From: JACMLD01 sp044223995 | Lineage (GTDB): Bacteria > Bacteroidota > Bacteroidia > Chitinophagales > Chitinophagaceae | Length of the DNA: 64,000 nucleotides | Assembly: GCA_044223995.1 (NCBI GenBank) | Contig: JBGALE010000005.1 | Location: 124,001 to 188,000 of the forward strand | Direction: 5' to 3' | Part shown: piece after piece, positions 36,279 through 45,500 of the stretch | Numbering within the stretch: the first letter of the stretch is position 1 | How the letters are laid out: every line of letters starts with the position of its first letter | Notes under the pieces: model-generated | Told to the model about the DNA's origin: nothing | Database searches by the model: none | Seen by the model: only the letters and a program-made list of their open reading frames with translations | Translations under genes and position numbers: made by a program

Positions 36279-36362
36279 ACAATGCGAATGAACACTAATC
36301 TAGCCCAATTCGCCTGAATCCTTTCCTCCTGCCTGAGAAATTTTATAGAAAGATAGTATCCA

Positions 36363-37019
36363 CTACCGCAGTAACCTTGCATACCGCACTGAAGCAGGCG
36401 TACTGATTATTTTTTTCAATTGAATCAAAAATGTAACCAGTAATATTATCCCGATGACCCAATTTACCATATCCTGGTGGCCTGACAACTGGCTGATAAA
36501 ATAAGAACCTGCAAATACAAACACGCCAAAGCCTGCTATGGTGCCGATACCGATACCGGCAATATACCAGTTGTACTGTTTCGGTTCGGGCTGCAGTACT
36601 TCCTTATTCATTAATACCGTTGTCCATCCCATCCAGAAAGGAATATGCAACGGGTTGGTCACACTCAGCAATGCACCCGTTAAAAAAGGATTGAGCTTAG
36701 CTACCGGCACCGATGAAGTAAATCCTGTCATTCGTATGGCAGCAATCATACTGGTAACAGCCACTACAAGCAATAAACCTGTTGTAAACAATTCCAGTAC
36801 GCGGAATAAACGGTGCCGCTTCACCAGCCAGTCCATCGCCACCAACGCAACACGCACCACAACTATTTCCACTATCATTGAACCAAGCGCATATATCATT
36901 CCTGCAGCAGTTCCCTGTTCCAGTGATATATGTGTAGCCGCCACATTCATAGTGCCCAATGGCAGCGAACCCAAAAAACTAACCAGCAAACCCCATCCCG
37001 CAACTTTCAGGTATTTCAT
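36363..37019 (-). CDS. LysE-family transporter
   Basis: 218 residues, about six membrane helices. The start at 37019 gives KYLKVAGWGLLVSFLGSLPLG, the characteristic LysE N-terminus with the Gly-x-Pro motif. A second conserved part is around residue 120 (LLSVTNPLHIPFWMGW). Family members export amino acids, but the substrate here is unknown. The promoter region faces the YHS gene in the opposite direction. Confidence 0.83.
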   Translation of the reverse strand: MKYLKVAGWGLLVSFLGSLPLGTMNVAATHISLEQGTAAGMIYALGSMIVEIVVVRVALVAMDWLVKRHRLFRVLELFTTGLLLVVAVTSMIAAIRMTGFTSSVPVAKLNPFLTGALLSVTNPLHIPFWMGWTTVLMNKEVLQPEPKQYNWYIAGIGIGTIAGFGVFVFAGSYFISQLSGHQDMVNWVIGIILLVTFLIQLKKIISTPASVRYARLLR

Positions 37020-37201
37020 ATTTATAATACTTAAATAAGTTTTCAAAACTAGCTGTCATGCTAAGCATACTATGTCAGGCACATGACATCATTTGGATGT
37101 TGTCGTTAAATTTTTGTAAGAACCTCTATCAATTTTTCGAATGTCGTCTTACCGACCAAGATGGTATAACCGGGTTATTAATTTTGACTTTTAAAATTTA
37201 T

Positions 37202-37651
37202 ATGACTATGTTACAAAGACTATTTACGGTAGCAATGGCATTAGCGATTGCAGTATCGGTATCCGCACAAAAATCAGCGATCTTTACCACCAGCGAAGGT
37301 GCTATCCGTGGTTATGATGCAGTAGCGTTTTTCAAAGAAGGAAAACCAGTGAAGGGCGACAAGGCATTTACCTATTCATGGAACAATGCCACCTGGCTGT
37401 TTGCCAATAAGCAGGACCTCGACCTGTTTAAAGCAAACCCGGAAAAATATGCACCACAATATGGTGGCTATTGCGCCTATGGTACTTCACAGGGGCATAA
37501 GGCGCCTACGCAGCCTGACACATGGACAATTGTAGATGGAAAATTGTATTTCAACTACAACCAGGACGTGAAGAAACTCTGGACAAAAGACCAGGGCAAT
37601 CTTATCATCAAAGCGGATAAGGCCTGGCCGGATATTAAAGACAAAGAGTAA
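37202..37651 (+). CDS. Secreted YHS-domain protein
   Basis: 149 residues with a signal peptide ending in SVSAQ. The YHS-type fold is seen in IRGYDAVAFFKEGKPVKG, FAFTYSW-like strands, KANPEKYAPQYGGYCAYG (Tyr, Cys) and a final DGKLYFNYN segment. YHS domains bind metals in some proteins, and this secreted form is common in Bacteroidota with no fixed role. The ATG at 37202 is used instead of the upstream frame start. A TAATTTTG element sits at 37179-37186, 15 bases before it. Confidence 0.85.
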   Translation: MTMLQRLFTVAMALAIAVSVSAQKSAIFTTSEGAIRGYDAVAFFKEGKPVKGDKAFTYSWNNATWLFANKQDLDLFKANPEKYAPQYGGYCAYGTSQGHKAPTQPDTWTIVDGKLYFNYNQDVKKLWTKDQGNLIIKADKAWPDIKDKE

Positions 37652-37931
37652 TGGTGAATTGAGAATTAAGATTTATCAATTAAGAATTAATAATTAGTAA
37701 TTATTAATTTTTAGTTCAACCCAAACAAAAAGAAGCTTTACCTGAGTGTGCATTTTTTATAGCCAACCCATGCAAAGTCTCGGTAACCCTTTTTGTGTAT
37801 TGAATTCTTAATTCTCAATTTTTTTCTTCCCTGGCAAAGAAGGTAATCATCAGATCGCGCACCTGTTACCGCCATATCTGTTCAACTGCAGATAAAGTTT
37901 TGGTAATCGTGAAGAATCCAATTCCCAATTA
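37652..37931. repeat. AT-rich intergenic word repeats
   Basis: The interval contains several close variants of AATTAAGAATTAATAATTAG and a reverse relative, GAATTCTTAATTCTCAATTT, near 37802. The words can pair with each other. The style matches the low-complexity arrays at 53.1 kb and 56.9 kb. No gene is seen. Confidence 0.5.
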
Positions 37932-38492
37932 TTAATTAATAGTTCTTATCACCCTGCACGGGTTTCCCACGGCAACCACATTTGCCGGGATGTCTTTTAC
38001 AACGACACTTCCCGCTCCGATGGTGGTGTTTTCTCCAATAGAAACACCGGCACAAATAATACTGCCACCACCAATCCAAACATTATCACCAATGGTTATC
38101 GGCGATGCCAGTTCCGGCCCTTTTATACGCTCTGCGGCGATTACAGGATGATGCGCCGTATATAATTGTACGTTTGGTCCCAAAAAAACATTTTTCCCGA
38201 TACTGATTTTTGCACAGTCCAGCATCACACAATTGAAGTTGGCAAAGAAATTATCGCCCACTTCAATATGGCAGCCATAATCGCAGTAAAACGGCGGTTG
38301 TATATCCACATTCGTACCCATCTTTCCCAGCAGCTTTTGAAGCATGGTATAGCGCAGCCGGATATCATAAGGCGATTTATTAAATTCATGCATCATTTCC
38401 CTCGCCTTTACGCGCATACTAAAAAGTGTTTCGTCAGCGGCGTTGTATAATTGACCGTCCAGCATTTTTTGATATTCTGTGGGGGTTGTCAT
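37932..38492 (-). CDS. Maltose/galactoside O-acetyltransferase-like protein
   Basis: 186 residues of the hexapeptide-repeat (LbH) acetyltransferase fold: the N-terminal helix MLDGQLYNAADETLF, then repeats from about residue 60 (GVSIGENTTIGAGSVV, GDNVWIGGGSIICAG) and the catalytic His in LYTAHHPV. Acetyl-CoA is transferred to a sugar hydroxyl. The family (Maa/LacA type) is clear, but the acceptor sugar is not. It ends in the AT-rich repeat interval and lies divergent to the GH88/105 gene. Confidence 0.92.
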   Translation of the reverse strand: MTTPTEYQKMLDGQLYNAADETLFSMRVKAREMMHEFNKSPYDIRLRYTMLQKLLGKMGTNVDIQPPFYCDYGCHIEVGDNFFANFNCVMLDCAKISIGKNVFLGPNVQLYTAHHPVIAAERIKGPELASPITIGDNVWIGGGSIICAGVSIGENTTIGAGSVVVKDIPANVVAVGNPCRVIRTIN

Positions 38493-38758
38493 ATTCCTGG
38501 TTTATGAATACAATTTACCTATTTGACGTGATTGCGAAAGTAAACGGGAAGACACAATCCTGTAAGGCTCCACCAAAGAGAGACCGGCAGTTTTCCCCGG
38601 CTGGTTTGACAAAGTCCATCAAAATAGTATACTTCACGGCCAAAAAATTACCACAATAGAATAGATGGATAGAAATATGACTTAAATCTTGCATTTATTT
38701 AGAATTTTTCCGTTCTTACTGCCAAATCCTTTGACAAACCGACCCATAAATCCAAATC

Positions 38759-40522
38759 ATGAAAAGCTTTTTACCGGGATGTATATTCCTGTTATTCTTC
38801 TTTACGTCTTTTTCTCAATCCGCTTCCAATACTTGGTCAGTTAAATTTTCTGATGCTATTATCAGCCGCTGGCCCACGACCATCAACAATATGACTGGCA
38901 AGGGATGGGAATATTCCAATACGATCATCACTCATGGGATGGAAAAAGTATACAATGATGTACCCACCCCTGCTTACCTGACTTATATAAAAAATTATAT
39001 CGATACTTACGTAAATGCAAGCGGTGCTATTTCGGCAAGTCTTGTAAGCCTTGACCGTATCCATCCCGGAGTTTCCGTGCTTTTCCTCTATGAAAAATTA
39101 AAAAGCAATTCCGCTGATTCCACTAAATACAGGAACGCAGCTATTAATTTGAGAAATATACTGGTTGGTCCTTCCGCCACTTATTCAAAAACATCCAATG
39201 GCATATTCTGGCATAAATTATCAGGTTATAATAATATCGTAATGCTGGACGGTATTTATATGGCGCATCCTTTCCTGGCCAAATATGGCAGCTTGTTTGG
39301 AGATGCAGCCGCCATGGATACCGCGATCAACCAAACATTGTTTGTCTATAGCCAGCTCTATGACAATACCACACACCTGATAAAACATGCCTGGACTTCT
39401 ACTCCTGCTTCTTATCCCGCCTGGGCAAATTCAGTTACTGGTAATTCAAGCGAAGTATGGTCACGTGCCATGGGCTGGTACATGATGGCCCTCGTTGATA
39501 TTTTAAAATATGTACCGGCCGCACATCCAAAACGCGCGCAGTTGTTAACTGCCCTGGGCAATCTTGCCATTGGCGTAAAAAACTACCAGGATGCAACCAC
39601 AGGTTTATGGTACCAGGTTGTGGATAAAGGTGCTGGACATACCGGGTATACTTCTGCAAATTATATAGAAACCTCCGGGAGCGCCATGTTTGTATACGCG
39701 CTCAAAACTGCTTCCGACAGCGGCTGGATATCTTCAGCTACTTATCTGCCTGTTGCACAAAGCGGGTGGGCCGGATTGACAGCAAACGAAATCACGATCT
39801 ACAGTGGTGACAGCAAACCGCAGATAAATAATTTCGCACCTGCAATGAGTGTTCAAAACGACTATGCAGGTTATGTAGGTATTACATCGGTTGACTGTCC
39901 TACCACGCTCAATCCCCATGGTTATGCAGCCATACTAATGGCAGCATCTGTAATGGAGTTTCCGTTACTGGCACTACCGGTAAAATTTTCAAAATTTTCA
40001 GCCAGGCAATACAGTGATAAGATAGCATTATCCTGGACGAATGAAGATGATGCAGATGTAAATAATTACGAGATCCAGCGATCGGCCGACGGTGCCCGGT
40101 TTATTTCCATCGGCAAAATTGAGTCCAACCACACAGGCAATTATTCATACGAGGATAGAACCGCTACCACCACTGCCTCATATTACTACAGGATCAAGGC
40201 AGTATCATCCGAAGGGAAAGCCAGCTACACAAATATCCTCTATATAAAAAACAGGGACAGCAGGCGTGACCTGGTGATATTGCCCAATCCATCAAAAGGG
40301 AAAACCTTTTCCATTGCCATTAGCAATTTTTCAGCCGGTAAATACACATTAAACATCACAGATATTTCCGGCAGAACATTATATACAGAATCATTGATAG
40401 TAGGAGAGGAAAAAAATACAACGCAAACAATTATCCTTCCCCCTTCCGTGACCAAAGGCCTGCATTATTTACAACTGGCGGGAAATGGAATAGTGATAAA
40501 CAAAACAATTGTAGTTGACTAA
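38759..40522 (+). CDS. Secreted GH88/GH105-type hydrolase with T9SS type A sorting domain
   Basis: 587 residues: signal peptide (to FSQS), an alpha/alpha-barrel hydrolase domain (about 35-400) with NNIVMLDGIYMAHP and WSRAMGWYMMAL, an FN3-like linker (about 405-495), and a T9SS type A C-terminal domain (ILPNPSKGK to the end, about 505-587). GH88/105 enzymes release the unsaturated uronate left by polysaccharide lyases at a sugar chain end. Export to the surface is expected through T9SS. Its neighbours and the keto-deoxy sugar-acid operon suggest uronate polysaccharide use, but no lyase is in the window. Confidence 0.9.
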   Translation: MKSFLPGCIFLLFFFTSFSQSASNTWSVKFSDAIISRWPTTINNMTGKGWEYSNTIITHGMEKVYNDVPTPAYLTYIKNYIDTYVNASGAISASLVSLDRIHPGVSVLFLYEKLKSNSADSTKYRNAAINLRNILVGPSATYSKTSNGIFWHKLSGYNNIVMLDGIYMAHPFLAKYGSLFGDAAAMDTAINQTLFVYSQLYDNTTHLIKHAWTSTPASYPAWANSVTGNSSEVWSRAMGWYMMALVDILKYVPAAHPKRAQLLTALGNLAIGVKNYQDATTGLWYQVVDKGAGHTGYTSANYIETSGSAMFVYALKTASDSGWISSATYLPVAQSGWAGLTANEITIYSGDSKPQINNFAPAMSVQNDYAGYVGITSVDCPTTLNPHGYAAILMAASVMEFPLLALPVKFSKFSARQYSDKIALSWTNEDDADVNNYEIQRSADGARFISIGKIESNHTGNYSYEDRTATTTASYYYRIKAVSSEGKASYTNILYIKNRDSRRDLVILPNPSKGKTFSIAISNFSAGKYTLNITDISGRTLYTESLIVGEEKNTTQTIILPPSVTKGLHYLQLAGNGIVINKTIVVD

Positions 40523-40575
40523 AGTGGTGATATAACAAAAATGATAAAATAGTACCAGTAGTAGTCATTTCGGTG

Positions 40576-40590
40576 GTATCACGGTGATAC
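40576..40590. promoter_or_regulatory. 15-bp perfect palindrome, candidate operator
   Basis: GTATCAC and GTGATAC flank a single G. It lies 72 bp upstream of the ATG at 40663, a typical distance for a repressor or activator site. A related GTGGTGATATAAC is at 40525. No regulator for it can be named. Confidence 0.4.
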
Positions 40591-40662
40591 TATCCGTACT
40601 GAATAAACGTTAAATAGACGATTAATAATTTTCCCTAACCATATCCTTTAAAAGTCCATTCC

Positions 40663-42108
40663 ATGAAACCCGGTAGAAGTCTTGGCAACATCTTTTTGAC
40701 CAGTTGTATTGCAGCGATGCTATTGACGGCTGGCGCCCTGCAGGCACAAATCTGTCAAAACCCGACCGATACCGTATATTCAATGTCCACAACCGGGGTT
40801 CTCTACCCGTTAAATATCAATACTGCATTGAACGGAACCGGCATTACCACGAATCTGTCAGCAGTTAATGCAAATGGATTGGGATATAGTTCGCTAAATG
40901 GCAAATTTTATTTTTTTAATCAAACTGCTACCGGTGCTGCGCCTTCACCACAGTTTGCTTCGTTTGATCCCGCTACCAGCACCTTTGCTGTGCTAGCTAC
41001 ACCACCTGCAAGTATTACTCCCGCCGCCACACAAAAAATCAGGACAGGTTGTGTCAATAGTCTTGGCTCAGGGTATTATACTATCAACCCATCAGCATCT
41101 GCCGGTACAACGCCCTCATTGTATTATTATGATATTTTAACTGATATATGGACCACGGTCACCAGTTTATTCCAAACCCCGGCTGCCGTTTCGCAAAACA
41201 CTACTTTTCACAACCTGAATTCAGGGGATATGGCTTTTGACGGCCAGGGTAATTTATGGATTATATGTTCTAACAGTACTCAGTATGCGCTGTATGAAAT
41301 ATTGTCTCCCGTTCCTACTACCGCTGTGGCGAGTGTTACAGTGCAACAGATAATCGCTCCGACTGCAACGCCTGCAGGTGTCAGCATTACGGGCCTTGCC
41401 TTTAACGGCAGCGGTACACTGTTCCTGTCAAGTGGTTCAGGAGGCGGCGCCGGAAACAACCTGCTTTACAAAATGACTTCTGTTGGTTCCGGATTAACTT
41501 TGATAGGGACATTACCCATCAACGATCTTGGTGCCGACCTGACTTCCTGTGCAGCGCCTATGTGGGTGCTGTCAACTACAGCGCTATTTGATTTTTCGGC
41601 TATTTTTCACAATGGGGTTGAATTGTCCTGGACCGCTTATGAAGATGGCACAACAACTGGTTACCAGGTACAGCACAGCCGCGACGGTATTCAGTGGTCA
41701 AATATTGCATTGATTAATAAAAACGCACCTGGTTTGGCCAGCGCTGCTGCTTACCATTTCGTTCATCAAGCATATAATTCAGGTAACAATTTTTACCGTA
41801 TTGCACAGCTATCAGCATCAGCAAAGGAAACATATTCGGCTATTAAAATGGTCAATACAAAAAATCTGCATACTGTTTATATAGGACCAAATCCCGTCAA
41901 AGATGTAATCTACTTTTATAACCGGGATTTCAGTAAGAAATACCTTGCACAGATATTTGACAGATCAGGAAGGTTGATGCTTTCTTCAAGGATTGAACAA
42001 AACCAGGAATCATTGGGAGTTTCAAGCTTACCAGCCGGAAGCTATATACTCAAATTTTCCGGTACCGAAGATGCCGGCAATATGAGCTATCAATTTATAA
42101 AATGGTAA
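40663..42108 (+). CDS. Secreted propeller-like protein with T9SS type A sorting domain
   Basis: 481 residues: a signal peptide ending in GALQAQ, a repeated beta-strand domain of about 280 residues with Gly-Asn/Asp turns (YSSLNGKFYFF, GNLWIICSNSTQY, GLAFNGSGTLFLSSG) that looks like a beta-propeller, an FN3-like linker (VELSWTAYEDGTTTGYQVQHSRDG-type), and a T9SS type A sorting tail (GPNPVKDVIYF, about 408-481). It is probably a surface protein that binds carbohydrate or partner proteins. Co-regulation with the GH88/105 gene upstream is likely but not shown. Confidence 0.8.
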   Translation: MKPGRSLGNIFLTSCIAAMLLTAGALQAQICQNPTDTVYSMSTTGVLYPLNINTALNGTGITTNLSAVNANGLGYSSLNGKFYFFNQTATGAAPSPQFASFDPATSTFAVLATPPASITPAATQKIRTGCVNSLGSGYYTINPSASAGTTPSLYYYDILTDIWTTVTSLFQTPAAVSQNTTFHNLNSGDMAFDGQGNLWIICSNSTQYALYEILSPVPTTAVASVTVQQIIAPTATPAGVSITGLAFNGSGTLFLSSGSGGGAGNNLLYKMTSVGSGLTLIGTLPINDLGADLTSCAAPMWVLSTTALFDFSAIFHNGVELSWTAYEDGTTTGYQVQHSRDGIQWSNIALINKNAPGLASAAAYHFVHQAYNSGNNFYRIAQLSASAKETYSAIKMVNTKNLHTVYIGPNPVKDVIYFYNRDFSKKYLAQIFDRSGRLMLSSRIEQNQESLGVSSLPAGSYILKFSGTEDAGNMSYQFIKW

Positions 42109-42162
42109 AATAACTCTGATAACCACAAACAAGCACGGAGAATTATACAAGTCTACTTCAAT

Positions 42163-42240
42163 ATGAAATCCATATTGCTTGTCATCGCAACTTTTCTCTC
42201 CATTTCGACGACCGGCCAGGCTAAAGATGCGTATTATTAA
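42163..42240 (+). pseudogene. Stranded signal peptide (25 residues)
   Basis: An open frame of 25 codons plus stop reads MKSILLVIATFLSISTTGQA and then KDAYY before TAA. It is a convincing signal peptide with almost nothing after it. It lies 54 bp after the T9SS propeller gene and just before the end of a convergent gene, so it looks like the 5' end of a secreted-protein gene lost by deletion. It could instead be a short exported peptide. Confidence 0.55.
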
Positions 42241-42272
42241 ATGGCCGGTGATAGCAATTAGTTCCTTTCGCC

Positions 42273-43388
42273 TCACAATTTAAAAAACACTTTCTTTTTA
42301 TACAGGAAGTAACACATATACCATTCCAGTGCAAAAATGCAGAGGCAACTGAATATGGTGATAATTTTTTCAGAGCTGGTCAGCCATCCCATAACACCTC
42401 CGGCAATCGCAGTTATGTAACCATTGAACCACCGGCCGCCCACAATTTCAAAAAAGAGGTAAATAAAAATGGAGTTCATACCCACCACAGTAAAAAATGT
42501 CAGCCTTGACCGGTGGTCCTTTACATCTATCCACCAGTAAGAAGCAGCCAGGAACAATAAACACCAGCCCAGCGATGCAATGGTAAAAGAAGTGGTGGCA
42601 ATTCGCTTAATGATGGGCGTGATGTGAAATGCATCCATCGCATAGCCCACCACGAGACAGGCAATACCCCATCCTAACAGTTTAACGAAGATTTTATTTT
42701 TCGACATCAGTAGTTTACCGGCAAGCGCCCCGGCAATCGTATGCACTGCTGTCGGGATACAATTGATAGCCACCCAACCATCGTGGTTGATCTTATTCAT
42801 CAGTACCGTATCCATGTAATTGCCAAAATTGTGCTGGTCCGTAAATGGCTGATCAAATCCCGGTACATTCGTGAACCGGTATAATATTTCTGTTACCAGT
42901 AACAACAGCACACATACGCCTATCTGTGCAGTGGTATTCCATCGAAATATAAGAAACGCCACCAACGTGGTAAAGGATAACTGCGTTAATACATCCCATA
43001 ATTCAAACGACAAACCATGCGGCCTTACGGCATAATCAAGCACGCCCCAGAAGAACAGCCAAAAACACCGTTTTAATGTTTTCTTAAACGATTGGTTCCA
43101 GCTAACACCAGATGACCATTGCTTGTTGAGCGAATAAGCCATGGCAACACCAGCCATAAACATAAACGCCGGTTGTACCAAATCCCAGAAACGCAACCCA
43201 TTCCAGGGATGGTGTTCGAACTGTTGGGTAAAATAATGAAGCCCCGTCCCTTCTGTGTATTTGTTGACATGATAATACAAACCCGATTCTTCCAGGCATA
43301 ACAAAATCATGATAAAACCCCTGAGAAAATCCAGCGATAATAATCGCTGCGTATTACTTTGGTTGGGCAAAGCAGCAGTGGTGACCAT
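42273..43388 (-). CDS. HGSNAT/DUF5009-like membrane acyltransferase
   Basis: 371 residues with about ten membrane helices. The N-terminal LLSLDFLRGFIMILLCLEE carries the Asp/Arg of the family. Members related to heparan-alpha-glucosaminide N-acetyltransferase and the NagX proteins move an acetyl group across the membrane to an amino sugar. The location at the end of the sugar-acid operon suggests a carbohydrate substrate. The 63 bp gap to the lactonase gene leaves co-transcription open. Confidence 0.8.
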   Translation of the reverse strand: MVTTAALPNQSNTQRLLSLDFLRGFIMILLCLEESGLYYHVNKYTEGTGLHYFTQQFEHHPWNGLRFWDLVQPAFMFMAGVAMAYSLNKQWSSGVSWNQSFKKTLKRCFWLFFWGVLDYAVRPHGLSFELWDVLTQLSFTTLVAFLIFRWNTTAQIGVCVLLLLVTEILYRFTNVPGFDQPFTDQHNFGNYMDTVLMNKINHDGWVAINCIPTAVHTIAGALAGKLLMSKNKIFVKLLGWGIACLVVGYAMDAFHITPIIKRIATTSFTIASLGWCLLFLAASYWWIDVKDHRSRLTFFTVVGMNSIFIYLFFEIVGGRWFNGYITAIAGGVMGWLTSSEKIITIFSCLCIFALEWYMCYFLYKKKVFFKL

Positions 43389-43451
43389 TGTAGTAAGGTT
43401 GTTGATGGAAGTGTTTTATTATTGCAGTAATAACCAGCAATGATTATTACC

Positions 43452-44498
43452 CTACTTCAGCCGTACCCGCATCACATAACTGTTGCAGTTCATGAACAAT
43501 ATCTTTTCATCCTTTCCCAGTGCACAGTTGGCTGTTAAATCACCCGTATAAATCCGGGCGATGGGTTTGCCTGCCGGGTTAAATATCCACACACCACCCG
43601 GCCCGGTAGCAAATAAATAGCCGTCTTTACTCATCTTCATGCCATCGGGGCTGCCATTTGCCTTTGCTTCTTCCGGGGTAGGTTTATAAAAAACGGAGGA
43701 TGATTTCATCAAACCTTTTTCATTCAGTTCATACCGCATCCATACTTTGTTGTCGCCATCTGAATTACCTATGAGCAAATTTTTTCCATCGGGTGTTAAT
43801 GCAATGCCATTGGGATATTTTAATTCATCTGTCACCACTTCAACTTTTCCGTTGGGGCGCAAAAGCATTACGCCCTGGAAGGACAATTCTTTTGCACTGT
43901 CCTGTATACCTTTCTTTAATCCATAAGGAGGATCAGTAAAATAAAAATCACCATTGGCCGCGAATACGCCATCATTGGGGCTGTTCAGGTGTTTACCACC
44001 ATAATTATCTGCCAATGTAATAAAATCAGCTTTGGGTGCAGTGATGGGAGCTTTCATCCTGGCAATTCTCCGATCGCCTTCCTGCATCAATACCAACTGG
44101 CCTTTTTTATCGAGTATCAAACCATTCGAGCCGCCTTTTGTGCCTGTCAGCATGATCCCGGTAAATCCAGATGGTGTGAGAAACAAACTGGTATCACCAC
44201 CATCCTTCCATTTGTACACTTTGTTATTGGGAATATCGGAGAATAAAAAATAATCTCCATCGGCTACATACAAAGCGCCTTCTGTCCAGGCAAATCCACC
44301 TGCGAGCACATCTACCGTTGCATTGGCGTCTAAAAATTTATTTCCTTCCGGGTCGAGTATCTCCACATGACGGCCGGTATCTTTTGCCAGGCTGTCTTTT
44401 ACTGGTTTAACATCGGCAGTAGTATTGTTACTGTTATTACATGCTGCTACGATAATGCAGCATATCAAACAATGAATGATGACAGTTATTTTTTTCAT
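43452..44498 (-). CDS. SMP-30/gluconolactonase family lipoprotein
   Basis: 348 residues, lipoprotein signal (IVAAC, Cys at 20). A six-bladed propeller fold is indicated by the family motifs GLILDKKGQLVLMQEGD, LNSPNDGVFAANGDFYFTDPPYG and YPNGIALTPDGKNLLIGNS. The Asn and Asp of these motifs bind the catalytic Ca or Zn. Such enzymes hydrolyse aldonolactones. Its neighbours are KDGal kinase and aldolase, so it may open a galactono- or glucono-type lactone at the cell surface. It is 24 bp after the kinase. Confidence 0.88.
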   Translation of the reverse strand: MKKITVIIHCLICCIIVAACNNSNNTTADVKPVKDSLAKDTGRHVEILDPEGNKFLDANATVDVLAGGFAWTEGALYVADGDYFLFSDIPNNKVYKWKDGGDTSLFLTPSGFTGIMLTGTKGGSNGLILDKKGQLVLMQEGDRRIARMKAPITAPKADFITLADNYGGKHLNSPNDGVFAANGDFYFTDPPYGLKKGIQDSAKELSFQGVMLLRPNGKVEVVTDELKYPNGIALTPDGKNLLIGNSDGDNKVWMRYELNEKGLMKSSSVFYKPTPEEAKANGSPDGMKMSKDGYLFATGPGGVWIFNPAGKPIARIYTGDLTANCALGKDEKILFMNCNSYVMRVRLK

Positions 44499-44522
44499 AC
44501 AGCGTTTTGGTTGATATTTATA

Positions 44523-45461
44523 TTAGAAGAAATGTTTAGCCAATGCACAATGCGCCTTCACCAATGCCTTGTCCGCATCTGCACAGTGTACTGCCCGCCC
44601 CGGGCAAACGATGGACAATGCTTTCTGGTAGCGGTTCAGCAAACTTTCACCGGATACCAGGTACAGGTCTGCATCCTTATCCTTAACCGCCTTTAATTCC
44701 GCGCCAATTAACAAACCGCTCAGGTAATCATAGTTGGAAGCAGCAGAAATTTTGTGCAGCAATTGTTTGGTGCGCACATGAAAAATAATATTCATCACAT
44801 TGCCTTCTGCGCCTTCCTGTACCGCTGCTGCAAATACATCTTCCTGTAAACCCTCACCTGCAGGTGCTACTGAACCCGATAAAATACTCTTTGTCGCCAG
44901 CAATTCAAACAATTCGCCCGTCATATAGGTATTCAATTCAGTCAGCACATTGTTTGCAACAAAAGCATGCTTGGAATGTGTACCGGGGAAAATATACAAA
45001 CTATTATTAACGGCTGAGATATCGCAACCAACGAGTATGGTTTCTTCGCCCCGCATCACATCGTTGTCAGATCGCAGCCCGGATACCATCAGTATATCAT
45101 GTTCAAATTCTTTCCCGGCAGCAAACCGCTGAACTGTTAAATTTTCCGGTGATATGGGGAACGGAATATTTCCATAAGGTAGTTCAGTTATTCCAATCGA
45201 AGAAGAAGCCATACCGGAAATAATCAGTGGTATACTACCGGCAGGCTTTTTTACCAGGGTATGGACATGCTCCCGGATGACTGAAAGATAAAACCGGCTG
45301 CGTTCATTATCAGGCAAACCTGTTTTCTGCCATTTATTATACACCGCCGCAATACCTTCGCCCTGTGTGGTGGTGGCCAGTACAGTACCATCCGCTGCGT
45401 TTACCAGTCGTAAACGAAAAGAAGATGTCCCCCAATCACAGCTAAGAATTGTACCAGTCAT
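44523..45461 (-). CDS. dgoK: 2-dehydro-3-deoxygalactonokinase
   Basis: 312 residues, the length of DgoK. The N-terminus ILSCDWGTSSFRLRLV is the phosphate-binding signature, and GMASSSIGITELPYGNIPFP and LIFPGTHSKHAFV-type segments follow. It phosphorylates 2-keto-3-deoxygalactonate to KDPGal in the De Ley-Doudoroff route. The aldolase that acts next is 39 bp upstream on the same strand, and the GH3 enzyme comes before that. A galactonate dehydratase is missing from the window. Confidence 0.93.
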   Translation of the reverse strand: MTGTILSCDWGTSSFRLRLVNAADGTVLATTTQGEGIAAVYNKWQKTGLPDNERSRFYLSVIREHVHTLVKKPAGSIPLIISGMASSSIGITELPYGNIPFPISPENLTVQRFAAGKEFEHDILMVSGLRSDNDVMRGEETILVGCDISAVNNSLYIFPGTHSKHAFVANNVLTELNTYMTGELFELLATKSILSGSVAPAGEGLQEDVFAAAVQEGAEGNVMNIIFHVRTKQLLHKISAASNYDYLSGLLIGAELKAVKDKDADLYLVSGESLLNRYQKALSIVCPGRAVHCADADKALVKAHCALAKHFF

Positions 45462-45500
45462 ATCAAAACCATTTCAGTTACCCACTTTCATTTACAGTTA

